A DNA stretch of 36,967 nucleotides from Gammaproteobacteria bacterium (GTDB lineage: Bacteria > Pseudomonadota > Gammaproteobacteria > Steroidobacterales > XN24). The position numbers and the translations under genes were made by a program. This document shows, piece by piece, positions 17,592 through 28,988 of this stretch. Numbering within the stretch: the first letter of the stretch is position 1; every line of letters starts with the position of its first letter. The DNA lies in contig JAHEFR010000025.1 of the NCBI GenBank assembly GCA_024640085.1, forward strand, positions 1 to 36,967, read 5' to 3'. Under the pieces are notes generated by a model. It made no database searches. It was not told where the DNA came from and saw only the letters and a list, made by a program, of their open reading frames with translations.

Positions 17592-18500
17592 ATGAATCTG
17601 ATCATCTACTCGCGCCGGCGAGGAGACGCCCGGCAGATCGGTCTGTTGCGGCCCGGGCCCGTGGCAGCGTTCGTTACCGGCTTGTCGCTGATATTTTCCG
17701 CCGGCTACCTGGTGGGCCAGTCTGGAGAGGGGCCCGAAGGGTCCGGCATGGTCGATGACTTGCGCGCGCAACTGGAGGCGCACCGTGAACAGGTGGTGTC
17801 CACAGAACGGCAGGCGCAGCAGGACGTCGATGCGCTGACCGCCCGGGTCGGCCAGCTCAACGCTCATGTCCTTCGTCTCGATGCCCTCGGTCGGCGACTG
17901 GTGACCATGGCGGGTCTGGACGACGGCGAATTCAATTTTGACGAACCGCCTGCCCGCGGCGGACCGGATTCCGAAGACACGGTGTTGACGCCGGAGACCG
18001 TGGAAGTGGGCGACATGCTTGACGATCTCGCCTTGCAGGTCGAGGACCGGTCTGACCAGCTTGCTGTACTGGAGCGGCTGCTCACCAGCCGACGGGTCAG
18101 CGAGGAGCAGCGGCCGCAGGGGAGGCCGATCTCCTCGGGTTGGCTGTCGTCCTATTTCGGCAAGCGAACGGATCCTTTCACGGGCAAGCAGAGTTTCCAT
18201 GGCGGCATCGACTTCGCCGGCAACGAGGGCTCGGAAGTCCTGGCCGTCGCTTCGGGCGTCGTAACCTGGTCCGGCAAGCGGCACAGCTACGGGACGATGG
18301 TGGAGATCAGCCACGGCAGCGGACTGGTTACGCGCTATGCGCACAACAAGGCCAACCTGGTCGAGGTGGGCGAAACCGTCAAAAAAGGACAGGTCATCGC
18401 CAGGATGGGGCGCTCGGGGCGCGCCACCGGCCCCCATGTCCACTTTGAGGTGCTCAAGGACGATCGAAAGGTCAATCCCCTGAAGTACGTCCAGCGCTGA
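17592..18500 (+). CDS. M23 family metallopeptidase (LytM-type peptidoglycan endopeptidase)
   Basis: Membrane-anchored periplasmic protein of 302 residues. A short basic N-terminus (MNLIIYSRRRGDARQ) is followed by a transmembrane helix at about 24-44, a predicted coiled coil (about 54-105 and 135-165), and a C-terminal LytM domain. Zinc ligands are H203 and D207 in HGGIDFA and H284 in GPHVHFE, with H282 as the second catalytic histidine, so it should be an active cell-wall endopeptidase rather than an EnvC-type degenerate activator. ATG 17592 resembles homologue starts as I remember them, but TTG 17502 has the better ribosome site. It lies where E. coli has secM. A GEMM riboswitch in the leader points to control by cyclic-di-GMP. 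Confidence 0.92.
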   Translation: MNLIIYSRRRGDARQIGLLRPGPVAAFVTGLSLIFSAGYLVGQSGEGPEGSGMVDDLRAQLEAHREQVVSTERQAQQDVDALTARVGQLNAHVLRLDALGRRLVTMAGLDDGEFNFDEPPARGGPDSEDTVLTPETVEVGDMLDDLALQVEDRSDQLAVLERLLTSRRVSEEQRPQGRPISSGWLSSYFGKRTDPFTGKQSFHGGIDFAGNEGSEVLAVASGVVTWSGKRHSYGTMVEISHGSGLVTRYAHNKANLVEVGETVKKGQVIARMGRSGRATGPHVHFEVLKDDRKVNPLKYVQR

Positions 18501-18637
18501 ACTTCCCCCACTCGCACGGGTCGGAGGTTCCGTGTAGACCCCAATGGTCGTAAAATGTCCGGCTTTGCCGGGCACCGGCCGCGGAGTCTGTCTGACGCCG
18601 CCCCAGAACGATGCCGCGCGCGCCAGAAGGAGCGTAA

Positions 18638-21379
<2,742 letters not shown>

Positions 21380-21393
21380 GGCCGGAATCCGGT

Positions 21394-22350
21394 TTGCGTC
21401 CCCACCGAACCCTGATCCACGTCGTCGCCGCTGTCGTCGAAGACGCATCGGGGAGGGTCCTGATCACCCGGCGGCCACCGGGTAAGTACCTCGAGGGTCG
21501 CTGGGAGTTTCCCGGCGGGAAGCGCATCGTGGGCGAGTCCCGGGAGGACGCTCTGGCGCGGGAACTGCGGGAGGAACTGGATCTTCAGGTCGATGCCGCC
21601 CGGCCCCTGATCCGCTATCGTCACGATTACCCGGATCTCAGCGTCGATCTCGACGTGTGGCGCGTCCAGTCCTGGACCGGCGAACCCCGGAGCATGGAGG
21701 GGCAGGCGATGGACTGGGCGTACCCTTCGGAGATGATGCAGCATGACCTGTTGCCCGCGGACAGGCCGGTCACGACCGCCCTGGGGCTCCCCGACCGTTG
21801 CCTGGTGACTGGCGCATTCGACGGGCAACCGGATTTTGATCGGCGCCTGGAGGTGGCCCTGGCGGGGGGCGTTCGCCTCGTGCAGCTAAGAATGCCCGGA
21901 GCCGATCCCGGCACCCTGGAGGCCCTCGCCCTCAGAGCGGCCCGGCTCTGCCGACGCTTCGGCAGCCGACTGCTGATCAACGGCGACCCGGCAACGGCCG
22001 CGAGGATCGCTGAGACAACCGGCGCCGACGGAGTGCAGATTCCATCGCGCCATATCGAGGGGCTCGTCCGCCGGCCGGTTTCCAGGGAGACGCTCTGCGG
22101 GATCTCATGCCACGATCGTCGCGAGCTGGAAGCGGCAGTGGAGGCCGATGCGGACTTCGCGGTACTGGGGTCGGTGCTTCCCACTGTCTCGCATCCGGGG
22201 TCGACCACCCTGGGCTGGAGCGGTTTCCAGGATCTGGTCGCCGATCTGCCCCTGCCGGTCTACGCCATCGGCGGCATGACGGAAGCCGCCCTTCCTGATG
22301 CGTGGCGCGCCGGGGCCCAGGGCATCGCGGCCATCACCGCGTTCTGGTGA
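21394..22350 (+). CDS. Nudix hydrolase (MutT-type) fused to a ThiE/TenI-like domain
   Basis: Two-domain protein of about 318 residues. Residues 1-130 are a Nudix domain of the MutT 8-oxo-dGTP diphosphatase type: WEFPGGK and the Nudix box G42-x5-E48-x7-R56-E-L-x-E60-E61, in which the usual final glycine is aspartate (D63). Residues 135-318 are a TIM-barrel domain like thiamine phosphate synthase (GVRLVQLR, ADGVQIP, VLPTVSHPG, YAIGGM), but the usual ThiE lysine, N-D and HLGQ positions are altered. It is therefore unlikely to be a true ThiE. Such fusions after secA are known in gammaproteobacteria. No ATG exists; I chose TTG 21394, 15 bases after secA, while GTG 21325 or 21331 (inside secA) are alternatives. 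Confidence 0.85.
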   Translation: MRPHRTLIHVVAAVVEDASGRVLITRRPPGKYLEGRWEFPGGKRIVGESREDALARELREELDLQVDAARPLIRYRHDYPDLSVDLDVWRVQSWTGEPRSMEGQAMDWAYPSEMMQHDLLPADRPVTTALGLPDRCLVTGAFDGQPDFDRRLEVALAGGVRLVQLRMPGADPGTLEALALRAARLCRRFGSRLLINGDPATAARIAETTGADGVQIPSRHIEGLVRRPVSRETLCGISCHDRRELEAAVEADADFAVLGSVLPTVSHPGSTTLGWSGFQDLVADLPLPVYAIGGMTEAALPDAWRAGAQGIAAITAFW

Positions 22351-22384
22351 AGCGCGGCGCCATGGCGGCCAGGAATTCCGCTGG

Positions 22385-22522
22385 CTACCGGGATGCCGAC
22401 AGGACTTCCGGGCTGGCGGACCCGCCGGCGCTGGCTTCGGGGCGCAGAGCACGGTCAAGCGCCACGACGATGGCCGCGGCGATCAGTGCCACCAGTAGCC
22501 ACTTCAGCAATCTCACGCTCAT
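22385..22522 (-). CDS. Small membrane protein, 45 residues, unknown function
   Basis: Short ORF starting at ATG 22522, 19 bases after the yacG stop and in the same direction. It begins MSVRLLKWLLVALIAAAIVV and ends SPEVLSASR. One transmembrane helix (about residues 5-22) follows a basic start, and a polar, alanine/serine-rich tail follows it. About 80 percent of codons end in G or C, as in neighbouring genes, which supports translation. The ribosome site is weak, so coupling to yacG would be needed. I do not recognise the family. It fills most of the gap between yacG and the convergent Nudix gene. Confidence 0.5.
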   Translation of the reverse strand: MSVRLLKWLLVALIAAAIVVALDRALRPEASAGGSASPEVLSASR

Positions 22523-22541
22523 GACAGGAGCAGCCGGGCCT

Positions 22542-22745
22542 TTAGTTCAGGTCATTGCCGTCGGCGTCGTCGTCCGACTCAGGGGCCGGGGTATCCTCGC
22601 CCGGGATCGCTCGCTCCTCGGTGAACCAGGCGCCCAGGTCCAGGAGGCGGCAGCGCTCGCTGCAGAACGGTCGCCAGGGTGACAATTCAGCGGACCAGAT
22701 GACCCGCTTGCCACAAGTCGGGCAGGGGACCCGGGTCGCGGCCAT
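22542..22745 (-). CDS. yacG: DNA gyrase inhibitor YacG, zinc-binding
   Basis: Small zinc protein of 67 residues. The four ligands are C8 and C11 (PCPTCGK) and C28 and C32 ([14 protein letters not shown]), the YacG signature; an acidic, disordered tail rich in D and E follows. E. coli YacG binds GyrB and inhibits DNA gyrase. I chose ATG 22745; a GTG at 22757 would add four residues. It follows zapD by 16 bases in the same operon. Confidence 0.93.
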   Translation of the reverse strand: MAATRVPCPTCGKRVIWSAELSPWRPFCSERCRLLDLGAWFTEERAIPGEDTPAPESDDDADGNDLN

Positions 22746-22761
22746 CGTTCTCGTCACCGGC

Positions 22762-23580
22762 TCAGCCGCAGGACAAGACGAAATTGACGTCCTCCGCCGT
22801 CTGCGCAGGACGCGACCCTATTCCTTCCCAGTGGAGGAACCTGATCGAAAAACGATGCTGGCTACCGCTGATTTCGGGATAGACATCGCAGGGTATGGAC
22901 ATCGATACGCGGAGCAACTGCGCCGGCGAGCCCCGCTCGGGGGTATGCTGGAACAACCCGTTGCGAGCGACCTGAGGTTGGCCTGCCGCACCCTCCCGGG
23001 TCAGCCACAGGACCTGTGCCACCGCGTCGCAAAGCGGCTTGATCCTCGAGAACCAGGTCTGGAAATCCTTGACCCGCTGCTCATAGGGCAGGCCGAGCCA
23101 GTGCTTGAAGTCCGGCAGGTCGAATTCGCAGGTCCCACCGGGAATGGCGCTGCGGTGCTTGATGGCGCTGAGGAATTCCGACTCCTTGAGCTCCTGCATG
23201 TAATGCGCGCCCGCCGTCGACAGTGAGCTCCGCAAGCGCGTCACCCGGTCCAGCAGAGCGTCGAGGCGGGCCTTGTCCACCCCGGGTCTCGACCTGAATG
23301 GGGCCAGCAGGGACATCTGGCGCTCCAGTTCCTTGAGGACATCGCTGCGCACGTCGCCACGGCCCAGGATGGTGAGTATCTCCAGCAGGCTGCCGATAGC
23401 AGCCCGACTGCTCCAGGTCGAGGCCTGAAGGGAGTGGTGGTTGGACTGCTGGGCGAGGAACTCGAGACGCAGGAATGTGCGCATGCGCTCAGCCAGGGGC
23501 TGCTCGTAGGTGACGGTGCCGGCCGCTTCGTCGACGCGCGGAGCGTTCGCGAGATTCGAATTCATCCCGGTATTGTCCAT
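22762..23580 (-). CDS. zapD: Cell division protein ZapD
   Basis: Cytoplasmic protein of 272 residues that bundles FtsZ filaments. After about 20 extra residues, the sequence [21 protein letters not shown] matches the start of E. coli ZapD (FEHPLNEKMRTWLRIEFL). The remainder is mainly helical up to a short beta-rich end. ATG 23580 or the internal ATG 23565 may start it. It stands between coaE and yacG with gaps of 11 and 16 bases, the same order as in E. coli, and functionally it links to ftsZ elsewhere in this window. Confidence 0.94.
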   Translation of the reverse strand: MDNTGMNSNLANAPRVDEAAGTVTYEQPLAERMRTFLRLEFLAQQSNHHSLQASTWSSRAAIGSLLEILTILGRGDVRSDVLKELERQMSLLAPFRSRPGVDKARLDALLDRVTRLRSSLSTAGAHYMQELKESEFLSAIKHRSAIPGGTCEFDLPDFKHWLGLPYEQRVKDFQTWFSRIKPLCDAVAQVLWLTREGAAGQPQVARNGLFQHTPERGSPAQLLRVSMSIPCDVYPEISGSQHRFSIRFLHWEGIGSRPAQTAEDVNFVLSCG

Positions 23581-23591
23581 CAGCGATCCGA

Positions 23592-24236
23592 TTACGGCAA
23601 ACGCAGTCCGGGCGCAGAGAATTCACGTCGCCGGGCGAGGTCGCGGTAGAATCGGTCGAGTCGCGCTACCAGGGGCGGCAGCTCGGTCTCGCTCCCCTCG
23701 TTGGCGATTACGTCGTCGGCCGCCGACAGCCTCGTCTTCCTTTCCGCCTGGGCCGAGAGTATCTGCCTGGCGCTGTCCTCGTCCCCGCCGTCCCTGCGGA
23801 TCAGTCGTGCGATCTGCTCGGCCTCGCTGCAGTCCACCACCAGGACCCGGTCGACCCTGTCAGTCAGGTCGGACTCCACGAGCAGCGGGATCACCAGAAT
23901 CTGGTAGGGGCCACCCGAAGCTCTCGAGGACACGGAAAGTGCTTCCAGAATAAGGGGATGGAGGATGGACTCCAGGCGTCGCCGCAGGTCCGGGTCATGG
24001 AACACCCGCTGCCGAAGAATGGCCCGGTCGAGGCTGCCGTCCCCGGCGATCACTCCGTCGCCGAACGTTTCCCGGACCTGCTCCAGACCGGGCGTACCCG
24101 GCGCGACCACCTGACGCGCCAGGTCGTCGGTGTCGATCACGACGGCGCCGAGTTGGGCGAACAGGCTCGCCACCGCGGATTTGCCTGAGGCAATGCCCCC
24201 GGTAAGACCGACCAGCAGGGGCGAGTGTTCGGACAT
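23592..24236 (-). CDS. coaE: Dephospho-CoA kinase CoaE
   Basis: P-loop kinase of 214 residues that phosphorylates dephospho-CoA in the last step of coenzyme A synthesis. The P-loop is GGIASGKS at 13-20. The IDTDDLARQVVAPG segment near residue 35 and the VVDCSEAEQIARLIRRDG lid region are typical. The ATG at 24236 lies 15 bases after the pilD stop, so it is part of the pilBCD-coaE-zapD-yacG transcription unit. Confidence 0.95.
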   Translation of the reverse strand: MSEHSPLLVGLTGGIASGKSAVASLFAQLGAVVIDTDDLARQVVAPGTPGLEQVRETFGDGVIAGDGSLDRAILRQRVFHDPDLRRRLESILHPLILEALSVSSRASGGPYQILVIPLLVESDLTDRVDRVLVVDCSEAEQIARLIRRDGGDEDSARQILSAQAERKTRLSAADDVIANEGSETELPPLVARLDRFYRDLARRREFSAPGLRLP

Positions 24237-24251
24237 GCCTGACTCTCCGGA

Positions 24252-25145
24252 CTAGCGCAGGCCGGATACGGTGAGGTAAGCGCCCATGATGTCGGAACCC
24301 CACATCATCGAGATCCATCCAGCGGCCGCCAGGAACGGGCCGAAGGGAATGGGCGTCTGCGAATCCCTTCCTCTCACCGCGAGCGCAGCGCCGCCAATGA
24401 CCGCGCCCACTACCGCCGACATCACGATGGTGAGGGGCAGATACTGCCACCCAAGCCACGCCCCGATGGCGCCCAGAAGCTTGAAATCGCCGTATCCCAT
24501 ACCCTCTTTGCCGGTGGCGAGGCGGAAAATGTGATAGACCAGCCACAGGCTCAGATAGCCGGCGGCGGCCCCGGTGACGGCGTCAGCGATGTTGGCGAAA
24601 GCGGGGCCTGATTCACCTTGCACGCCGCCCAGGTTGACCAGCAGCCCCAGCCACAGAAGCGGCAGCGTAATCGCGTCCGGCAGCAATTTCTTGTCCAGGT
24701 CGATTCCGGACAGGGCCACCAGCGCCCAGGTGAACAGCAGTCCGAACACGCATGCCATGCTGGGGCCGAGCCGCCAAGCGACCATGGCGGACAGTATCCC
24801 GGTGCCGAGCTCGACCAGGGGGTACCGGACCGGGATCCCCGTACCGCAGGCGGAGCACTTGCCCCTTAGCAGCAGATAGCTGACCACGGGAATGTTCTCC
24901 GTCGCCGCAATCTGGTGCCCGCACGTCGGACATCGGGATCGCGGGACGATCAGATCAAATCGCTCCTGCGGTGAGGCATCCTCCCCGCCCAGCAGTTCCG
25001 CGCACTGGCCTCGCCAGTTCCGCTGAAGCATTTCGGGGAGCCGGTAGATCACCACGTTCAGGAAGCTGCCCACCAGCAGGCCGAGCACCAAGACCAGGCC
25101 GATGTAGACCGGCGCGCTGCCGGTCAATGACTGGAAGACATCCAC
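24252..25145 (-). CDS. pilD: Prepilin peptidase / N-methyltransferase PilD
   Basis: Polytopic inner-membrane aspartyl protease of 297 residues that cleaves the leader from type IV prepilins and methylates the new N-terminus. The cytoplasmic loop has the two zinc pairs C72/C75 and C97/C100, typical of the bifunctional form. The catalytic aspartates are D149 in SGIDLD and D220 in GYGDFK. About eight hydrophobic helices are visible. Its expected substrate is PilA encoded nearby. A 71-base gap separates it from pilC. Confidence 0.96.
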   Translation of the reverse strand: MDVFQSLTGSAPVYIGLVLVLGLLVGSFLNVVIYRLPEMLQRNWRGQCAELLGGEDASPQERFDLIVPRSRCPTCGHQIAATENIPVVSYLLLRGKCSACGTGIPVRYPLVELGTGILSAMVAWRLGPSMACVFGLLFTWALVALSGIDLDKKLLPDAITLPLLWLGLLVNLGGVQGESGPAFANIADAVTGAAAGYLSLWLVYHIFRLATGKEGMGYGDFKLLGAIGAWLGWQYLPLTIVMSAVVGAVIGGAALAVRGRDSQTPIPFGPFLAAAGWISMMWGSDIMGAYLTVSGLR

Positions 25146-25216
25146 GGGTCAGTGATCGGGCGCCGCGGGCCGCTCATCTGCTTCGGCCCAGCCTGCAGGC
25201 GATAGGCACAGGGACG

Positions 25217-26434
25217 TCAGATGACGGCGCCGAGCTTGAAGATCGGCAGGTACATGGCCACGACCAGGCCGCCGACGAGCACGCCCAGGATAGCCATGAT
25301 GGCTGGCTCCAGCAGGCTGCTGAGGTTGTCCACCGCGGCGTCCACCTCGGACTCGTAGAAATCCGCGACCTTGGCGCACATGTCGTCCAGGGAGCCTGAT
25401 TCCTCGCCGACTGCGACCATCTGCACCACCATGTTGGGGAACAACTCGGTGGCTTCCATGGCGCGCTGCAATCGCTGGCCCGTGGAAACTTCCTCGCGGA
25501 TGTCCAGGACAGCCTCCTGGAAGACGATGTTGCCGGTGGCGCCGGCGACGGATTCGAGGGCCTCCACCAGCGGCACGCCCGCGGCGAACATGGTCGACAG
25601 GGTACGCGCGTAGCGGGCGATGGCGGCCTTCCTGAGGATTTCCCCGATCAGCGGAAGCTTCAGCATGGTGCGGTCGAGGAAATGAGCGAACTTCCGGGAG
25701 CGTTTCTTGAAATAGATCAATGCCGCAATGGCGGAGCCGCCGACGATAACGATGGCCCAGCCCTTGGTTCGCACGAACAGGGACAGGTCCACGACCATGC
25801 GAGTGAAAGCGGGCAGGTCCGCGCCAAAGCTCTCGAACAGACTCTCGAAAGTCGGGATGACGTAGATCAGCAGGATCGCAGTGACGATGATGGCCACGGC
25901 GACCACGGCGGTGGGATAGGTGAGGGCTTTCTTGATCTTCTTCTTGATCGCCTCGGTTTTCTCCTTGTACGTGGCGATCTTGTCCAGCAGGGTCTCCAGC
26001 GCGCCCGATTGCTCGCCGGCGTTGACCAGGTTGACGAACAGGTCGTCGAAGTAGACGGGGTGCTTGCCCAGTGATTCGGCGAGCGTGGCCCCCCCCTCGA
26101 CATCCGCCTTGATGGCCATGATGAGCTTCTGCATGCTCTGGTTGTCGTGGCCCATGCCGACGATATCGAAGGCCTGGACCAGCGGGATACCCGCCGACAT
26201 CATAGTCGCCAGCTGGCGGCTGAAGATGGCGATGTCCTGGGTCGTGATCTTCTGCTTCGTCTGAAACAGGTTCGATTTCTTGCGGATCCTGGTCGGTACC
26301 AGGCCCTGCCGCCGGAGGGAGGCCCTGACCGCGGCCTCGTTGGCGGCCATGGTCTTGCCCCGGATCCGGGTGCCGCGAAGGTCCTTCGCTTCCCAGGTGA
26401 ACGGGTGTTGTTTCGCTGCTATGGTTTGTGCCAT
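25217..26434 (-). CDS. pilC: Type IV pilus inner-membrane platform protein PilC
   Basis: Membrane protein of 405 residues of the GspF/PilC family, the platform on which the PilB ATPase drives pilin assembly. It has two repeated cytoplasmic GspF domains (about 70-195 and 270-400), each beginning with a pattern like FSRQLATMMSAGIPLVQAFD / ARTLSTMFAAGVPLVEALE, with hydrophobic helices at about 170-195, 225-240 and 375-400. The start is ATG 26434, 41 bases after the pilB stop. Confidence 0.96.
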   Translation of the reverse strand: MAQTIAAKQHPFTWEAKDLRGTRIRGKTMAANEAAVRASLRRQGLVPTRIRKKSNLFQTKQKITTQDIAIFSRQLATMMSAGIPLVQAFDIVGMGHDNQSMQKLIMAIKADVEGGATLAESLGKHPVYFDDLFVNLVNAGEQSGALETLLDKIATYKEKTEAIKKKIKKALTYPTAVVAVAIIVTAILLIYVIPTFESLFESFGADLPAFTRMVVDLSLFVRTKGWAIVIVGGSAIAALIYFKKRSRKFAHFLDRTMLKLPLIGEILRKAAIARYARTLSTMFAAGVPLVEALESVAGATGNIVFQEAVLDIREEVSTGQRLQRAMEATELFPNMVVQMVAVGEESGSLDDMCAKVADFYESEVDAAVDNLSSLLEPAIMAILGVLVGGLVVAMYLPIFKLGAVI

Positions 26435-26475
26435 GCGTTTCTTGTCCTGAAGCTGAACGGCTCCCCGGGCGGGCG

Positions 26476-28197
26476 TCAGTCCACGGTGACCCGGTTCACT
26501 TCCTCGAGACTCGTGATTCCGTCCTTTACCTTCTGCAGGCCGGCCCGCCTGAGATCCCAGACGCCCTCGGACTCCGCTTGCTGGGCGATCTGCATCGCGT
26601 TACCGCCGTCCATGATGATCCTGCCGATGGTGTCGGTGACCTTCATCACCTGGTAAAGGCCGACGCGCCCCTTGTACCCATCGGTACACTGGCTGCAGCC
26701 GGTCGGCCCGTAAATCTTCAGGCCCTCCTCGATCTCGTCCTCGGTGAATCCTTCACGCAGCAGGGCCTCGTTGGGGATCTCCCGTGGCTGCTTGCAGTTG
26801 TTGCAAAGCCGGCGGGCCAGGCGCTGAGCGATGATGAGGTTCACGGTGGAGGCGATCGCGTAAGGCTTGACGCCCATATCGACGAGCCTGGTCAGGGTCT
26901 TGGGCGCATCGTTGGTGTGGACGGTGGAGAGGACGAGATGGCCTGTCTGGGCCGCCTTGATGGCAATCTCTGCGGTCTCGAGATCACGGATCTCGCCCAC
27001 CATGATCACGTCCGGGTCCTGCCGGAGGAAAGCCCGCAGCGCGGAGGCGAAGGTCAGCCCCACTTTCGGATGCACATTGACCTGATTGATGCCCGGCATA
27101 TTGATTTCCGCCGGGTCTTCCGCGGTGGAGATGTTCCGGTCCTCGGTATTGAGGATATTGAGCCCCGTATAAAGCGACACCGTCTTGCCGCTGCCTGTGG
27201 GGCCGGTGACCAGGATCATCCCATAGGGCTTCGACAGGGCGTAGAGGTAGAGTTCTTTCTGGAACTCTTCGTAACCCAGGGCATCAATCCCCAGTTTGGC
27301 GCTGCTGGAGTCCAGGATCCGGAGGACGATCTTCTCTCCGAACAGGGTGGGACAGGTGCTGACCCGGAAGTCGATAGCGCGGTTCTTGGACAGCTTCATC
27401 TTGATGCGGCCGTCCTGCGGGACGCGGCGCTCAGCGATGTCGAGACGCGACATGACCTTTATGCGCGCCGCTACCTTGCCCGACAGCGCCACCGGCGGTC
27501 TGGCCAGTTCCTTGAGCACGCCATCCATCCGGGTCCTGACCCGGAATGTGTGTTCGTAGGGTTCGAAATGGATATCCGAGGCGCCCTTCTTGATGGCATC
27601 GAGGAGGACCTTGTTGACGAAGCGGACTACCGGTGCGTCCTCGACGTCCGCGCGAGTGATGTCCTCGATTTCCTCGTCGTCGCCGGCACTGACGTCCAGG
27701 TTCTCCAGGTCGAAGTCGTCGTCGTCCAGGCTGGAGAACGTCGTGTCCACCGCTTCCAGCGCCTTGTCCAGGGCCGCCTGCAGCTTGTGGTCCTCCACCA
27801 CGACGGCTTCCACTGCCATGCTGGTCTGGAACTTGATCTCGTCGACGGCGGGGAGGTTTGTAGGGTCGGACAGACCGACGAACAACCGCCGGCCCCGCCG
27901 GTACAGGGGCAGGACGCGGTGTTTCTCCAGCAGGCCCTGGTCTACGACCCGGACCACCTCGACGTCGATATCGAGAGAATCCAGATCCATGATCGGGACG
28001 CCGAACTCGTGACAAGCCGCCAGGGCGACGTCCTTGGCGTCCACCATCTGTTGGCCGACAAGGTACGAGACCAGCGTTGTCTTCAGCCTGGTTGCCTCGG
28101 CGGTGGCCGTGTGCAGGGCGTCCTCGGAGATCACGCCTTCCTGCACCAGGCGCCTGGGAAGCCCGCGCAATTTGATGTCTGTTGCCGTCGCCACCAT
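26476..28197 (-). CDS. pilB: Type IV pilus assembly ATPase PilB
   Basis: Cytoplasmic secretion ATPase of 573 residues that powers pilus extension. The N-terminal half holds a T2SSE_N/MshEN-like region (about 8-150) and an acidic linker rich in D and E (about 155-187). Walker A is GPTGSGKT at 332-339, Walker B is DVIMVGEIRD at 396-405, and the zinc pairs are C465/C468 and C501/C504. The c-di-GMP-binding motif known from MshEN domains is only partly matched (LRGLPRRLVQEGVISEDAL). The start is ATG 28197, and it is transcribed apart from pilA. Confidence 0.97.
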   Translation of the reverse strand: MVATATDIKLRGLPRRLVQEGVISEDALHTATAEATRLKTTLVSYLVGQQMVDAKDVALAACHEFGVPIMDLDSLDIDVEVVRVVDQGLLEKHRVLPLYRRGRRLFVGLSDPTNLPAVDEIKFQTSMAVEAVVVEDHKLQAALDKALEAVDTTFSSLDDDDFDLENLDVSAGDDEEIEDITRADVEDAPVVRFVNKVLLDAIKKGASDIHFEPYEHTFRVRTRMDGVLKELARPPVALSGKVAARIKVMSRLDIAERRVPQDGRIKMKLSKNRAIDFRVSTCPTLFGEKIVLRILDSSSAKLGIDALGYEEFQKELYLYALSKPYGMILVTGPTGSGKTVSLYTGLNILNTEDRNISTAEDPAEINMPGINQVNVHPKVGLTFASALRAFLRQDPDVIMVGEIRDLETAEIAIKAAQTGHLVLSTVHTNDAPKTLTRLVDMGVKPYAIASTVNLIIAQRLARRLCNNCKQPREIPNEALLREGFTEDEIEEGLKIYGPTGCSQCTDGYKGRVGLYQVMKVTDTIGRIIMDGGNAMQIAQQAESEGVWDLRRAGLQKVKDGITSLEEVNRVTVD

Positions 28198-28304
28198 GTT
28201 GTCGTCTTCAGTGTCCGTAGATGGAAGGAACCTGACGTTCGTTCTCTATCTTATTGAAAACTCCGGAAGAGTCGTACCCCGGGTTTAGCCTGCACCAACG
28301 CCGG

Positions 28305-28332
28305 AGTCTAACCCACATGGTCCAGGTTTCAA
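28305..28332 (-). promoter_or_regulatory. Candidate sigma-70 promoter for pilB-pilC-pilD-coaE-zapD-yacG
   Basis: On the minus strand TTGAAA (28332-28327), a 16-base spacer and TAGACT (28310-28305) lie about 110 bases before the pilB ATG and downstream of the pilA terminator. It would give the pilB operon its own transcript. It is a moderate consensus match only. Confidence 0.35.
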
Positions 28333-28356
28333 ATGGATACAGTCCACATTTTTGAT

Positions 28357-28387
28357 GAAAAAGGCGCCATCCCGGAGGATGGCGCCT
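28357..28387 (-). terminator. Rho-independent terminator after pilA
   Basis: A perfect stem, GGCGCCATCC with GGATGGCGCC (28363-28372 and 28377-28386), closes on a 4-base loop. On the minus strand it runs into five U (28362-28358). It lies about 80 bases after the pilA stop and separates abundant pilin transcription from pilB. Confidence 0.9.
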
Positions 28388-28467
28388 GTCTGCGTGTTAC
28401 AGCATCTTCGGCAGTGCGCCGGGCTCAGGCAAGGTGCCGTGCGCGCCCGACGCGTCTGCAGTCCTGA

Positions 28468-28914
28468 TTACGGACGGCAGTTGGCGGGCCGATACTTGGA
28501 TGCCAGGCTACCGCCTGTGCAGACCCAGGTCACGCCGCCGGCATTGTTCACTTCGCCGGTGAAGATGATGTTGTCATTGTTGTTGATACCGAGGGTGCCG
28601 CCATTCAGGACAACATCCAGGTTGCCGGCCGTGTTGTTGACCGAGGTGTAGGTCATTGACACGACGTACTTGGAGGCATAGTCGGTGGTGGTCGGAAGGA
28701 GACCGGCCTGGGTCTGGTTCGCCGGGAACTGGCCGAGGCTGTTCCAGGCGTCTGCCACGGAGGTCTTCGCCGCGCCGATCGTGTTCAGGCCCTCAGTGAC
28801 CTTCGAACGCACGGTGTAGTCCTGGTAGGCCGGGATGGCGATAGCCGCCAAGATACCGATGATCGCGACCACGATCATCAGTTCGATCAGTGTAAAACCC
28901 TGCTGCTTCCTCAT
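28468..28914 (-). CDS. pilA: Type IV major pilin PilA
   Basis: Prepilin of 148 residues. The short leader MRKQQG is cut by PilD before F, giving [20 protein letters not shown] with the conserved glutamate at mature position 5. The hydrophobic N-terminal helix is followed by a globular domain rich in T, N and G, with a C-terminal disulfide pair (the C of WVC and the C of NCRP) bounding the D-region. The frame is open upstream, but ATG 28914 is the only start that gives a proper leader, and it has a strong AGGAGAG site. It is transcribed from its own sigma-54 promoter and ends at a strong terminator. Confidence 0.97.
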   Translation of the reverse strand: MRKQQGFTLIELMIVVAIIGILAAIAIPAYQDYTVRSKVTEGLNTIGAAKTSVADAWNSLGQFPANQTQAGLLPTTTDYASKYVVSMTYTSVNNTAGNLDVVLNGGTLGINNNDNIIFTGEVNNAGGVTWVCTGGSLASKYRPANCRP

Positions 28915-28988
28915 TTCTGTCTCTCCTGTGACTGCTGCGTCGTGGACGCGCTTGAATACGGCGACAATCCGCCTGTGGAGAGTAGGAA

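Noticed and set aside
18559-18571. CCGGC-TTT-GCCGG hairpin before secA as a terminator of the M23 gene
   Set aside because: Only 5 bp and no U-tract; it could be part of the secA leader, but I cannot support a function.
26428-28257. 609-residue open frame on the plus strand across pilB
   Set aside because: Mirror frame of pilB; no domain, no ribosome site, and it crosses the pilB-pilC boundary.
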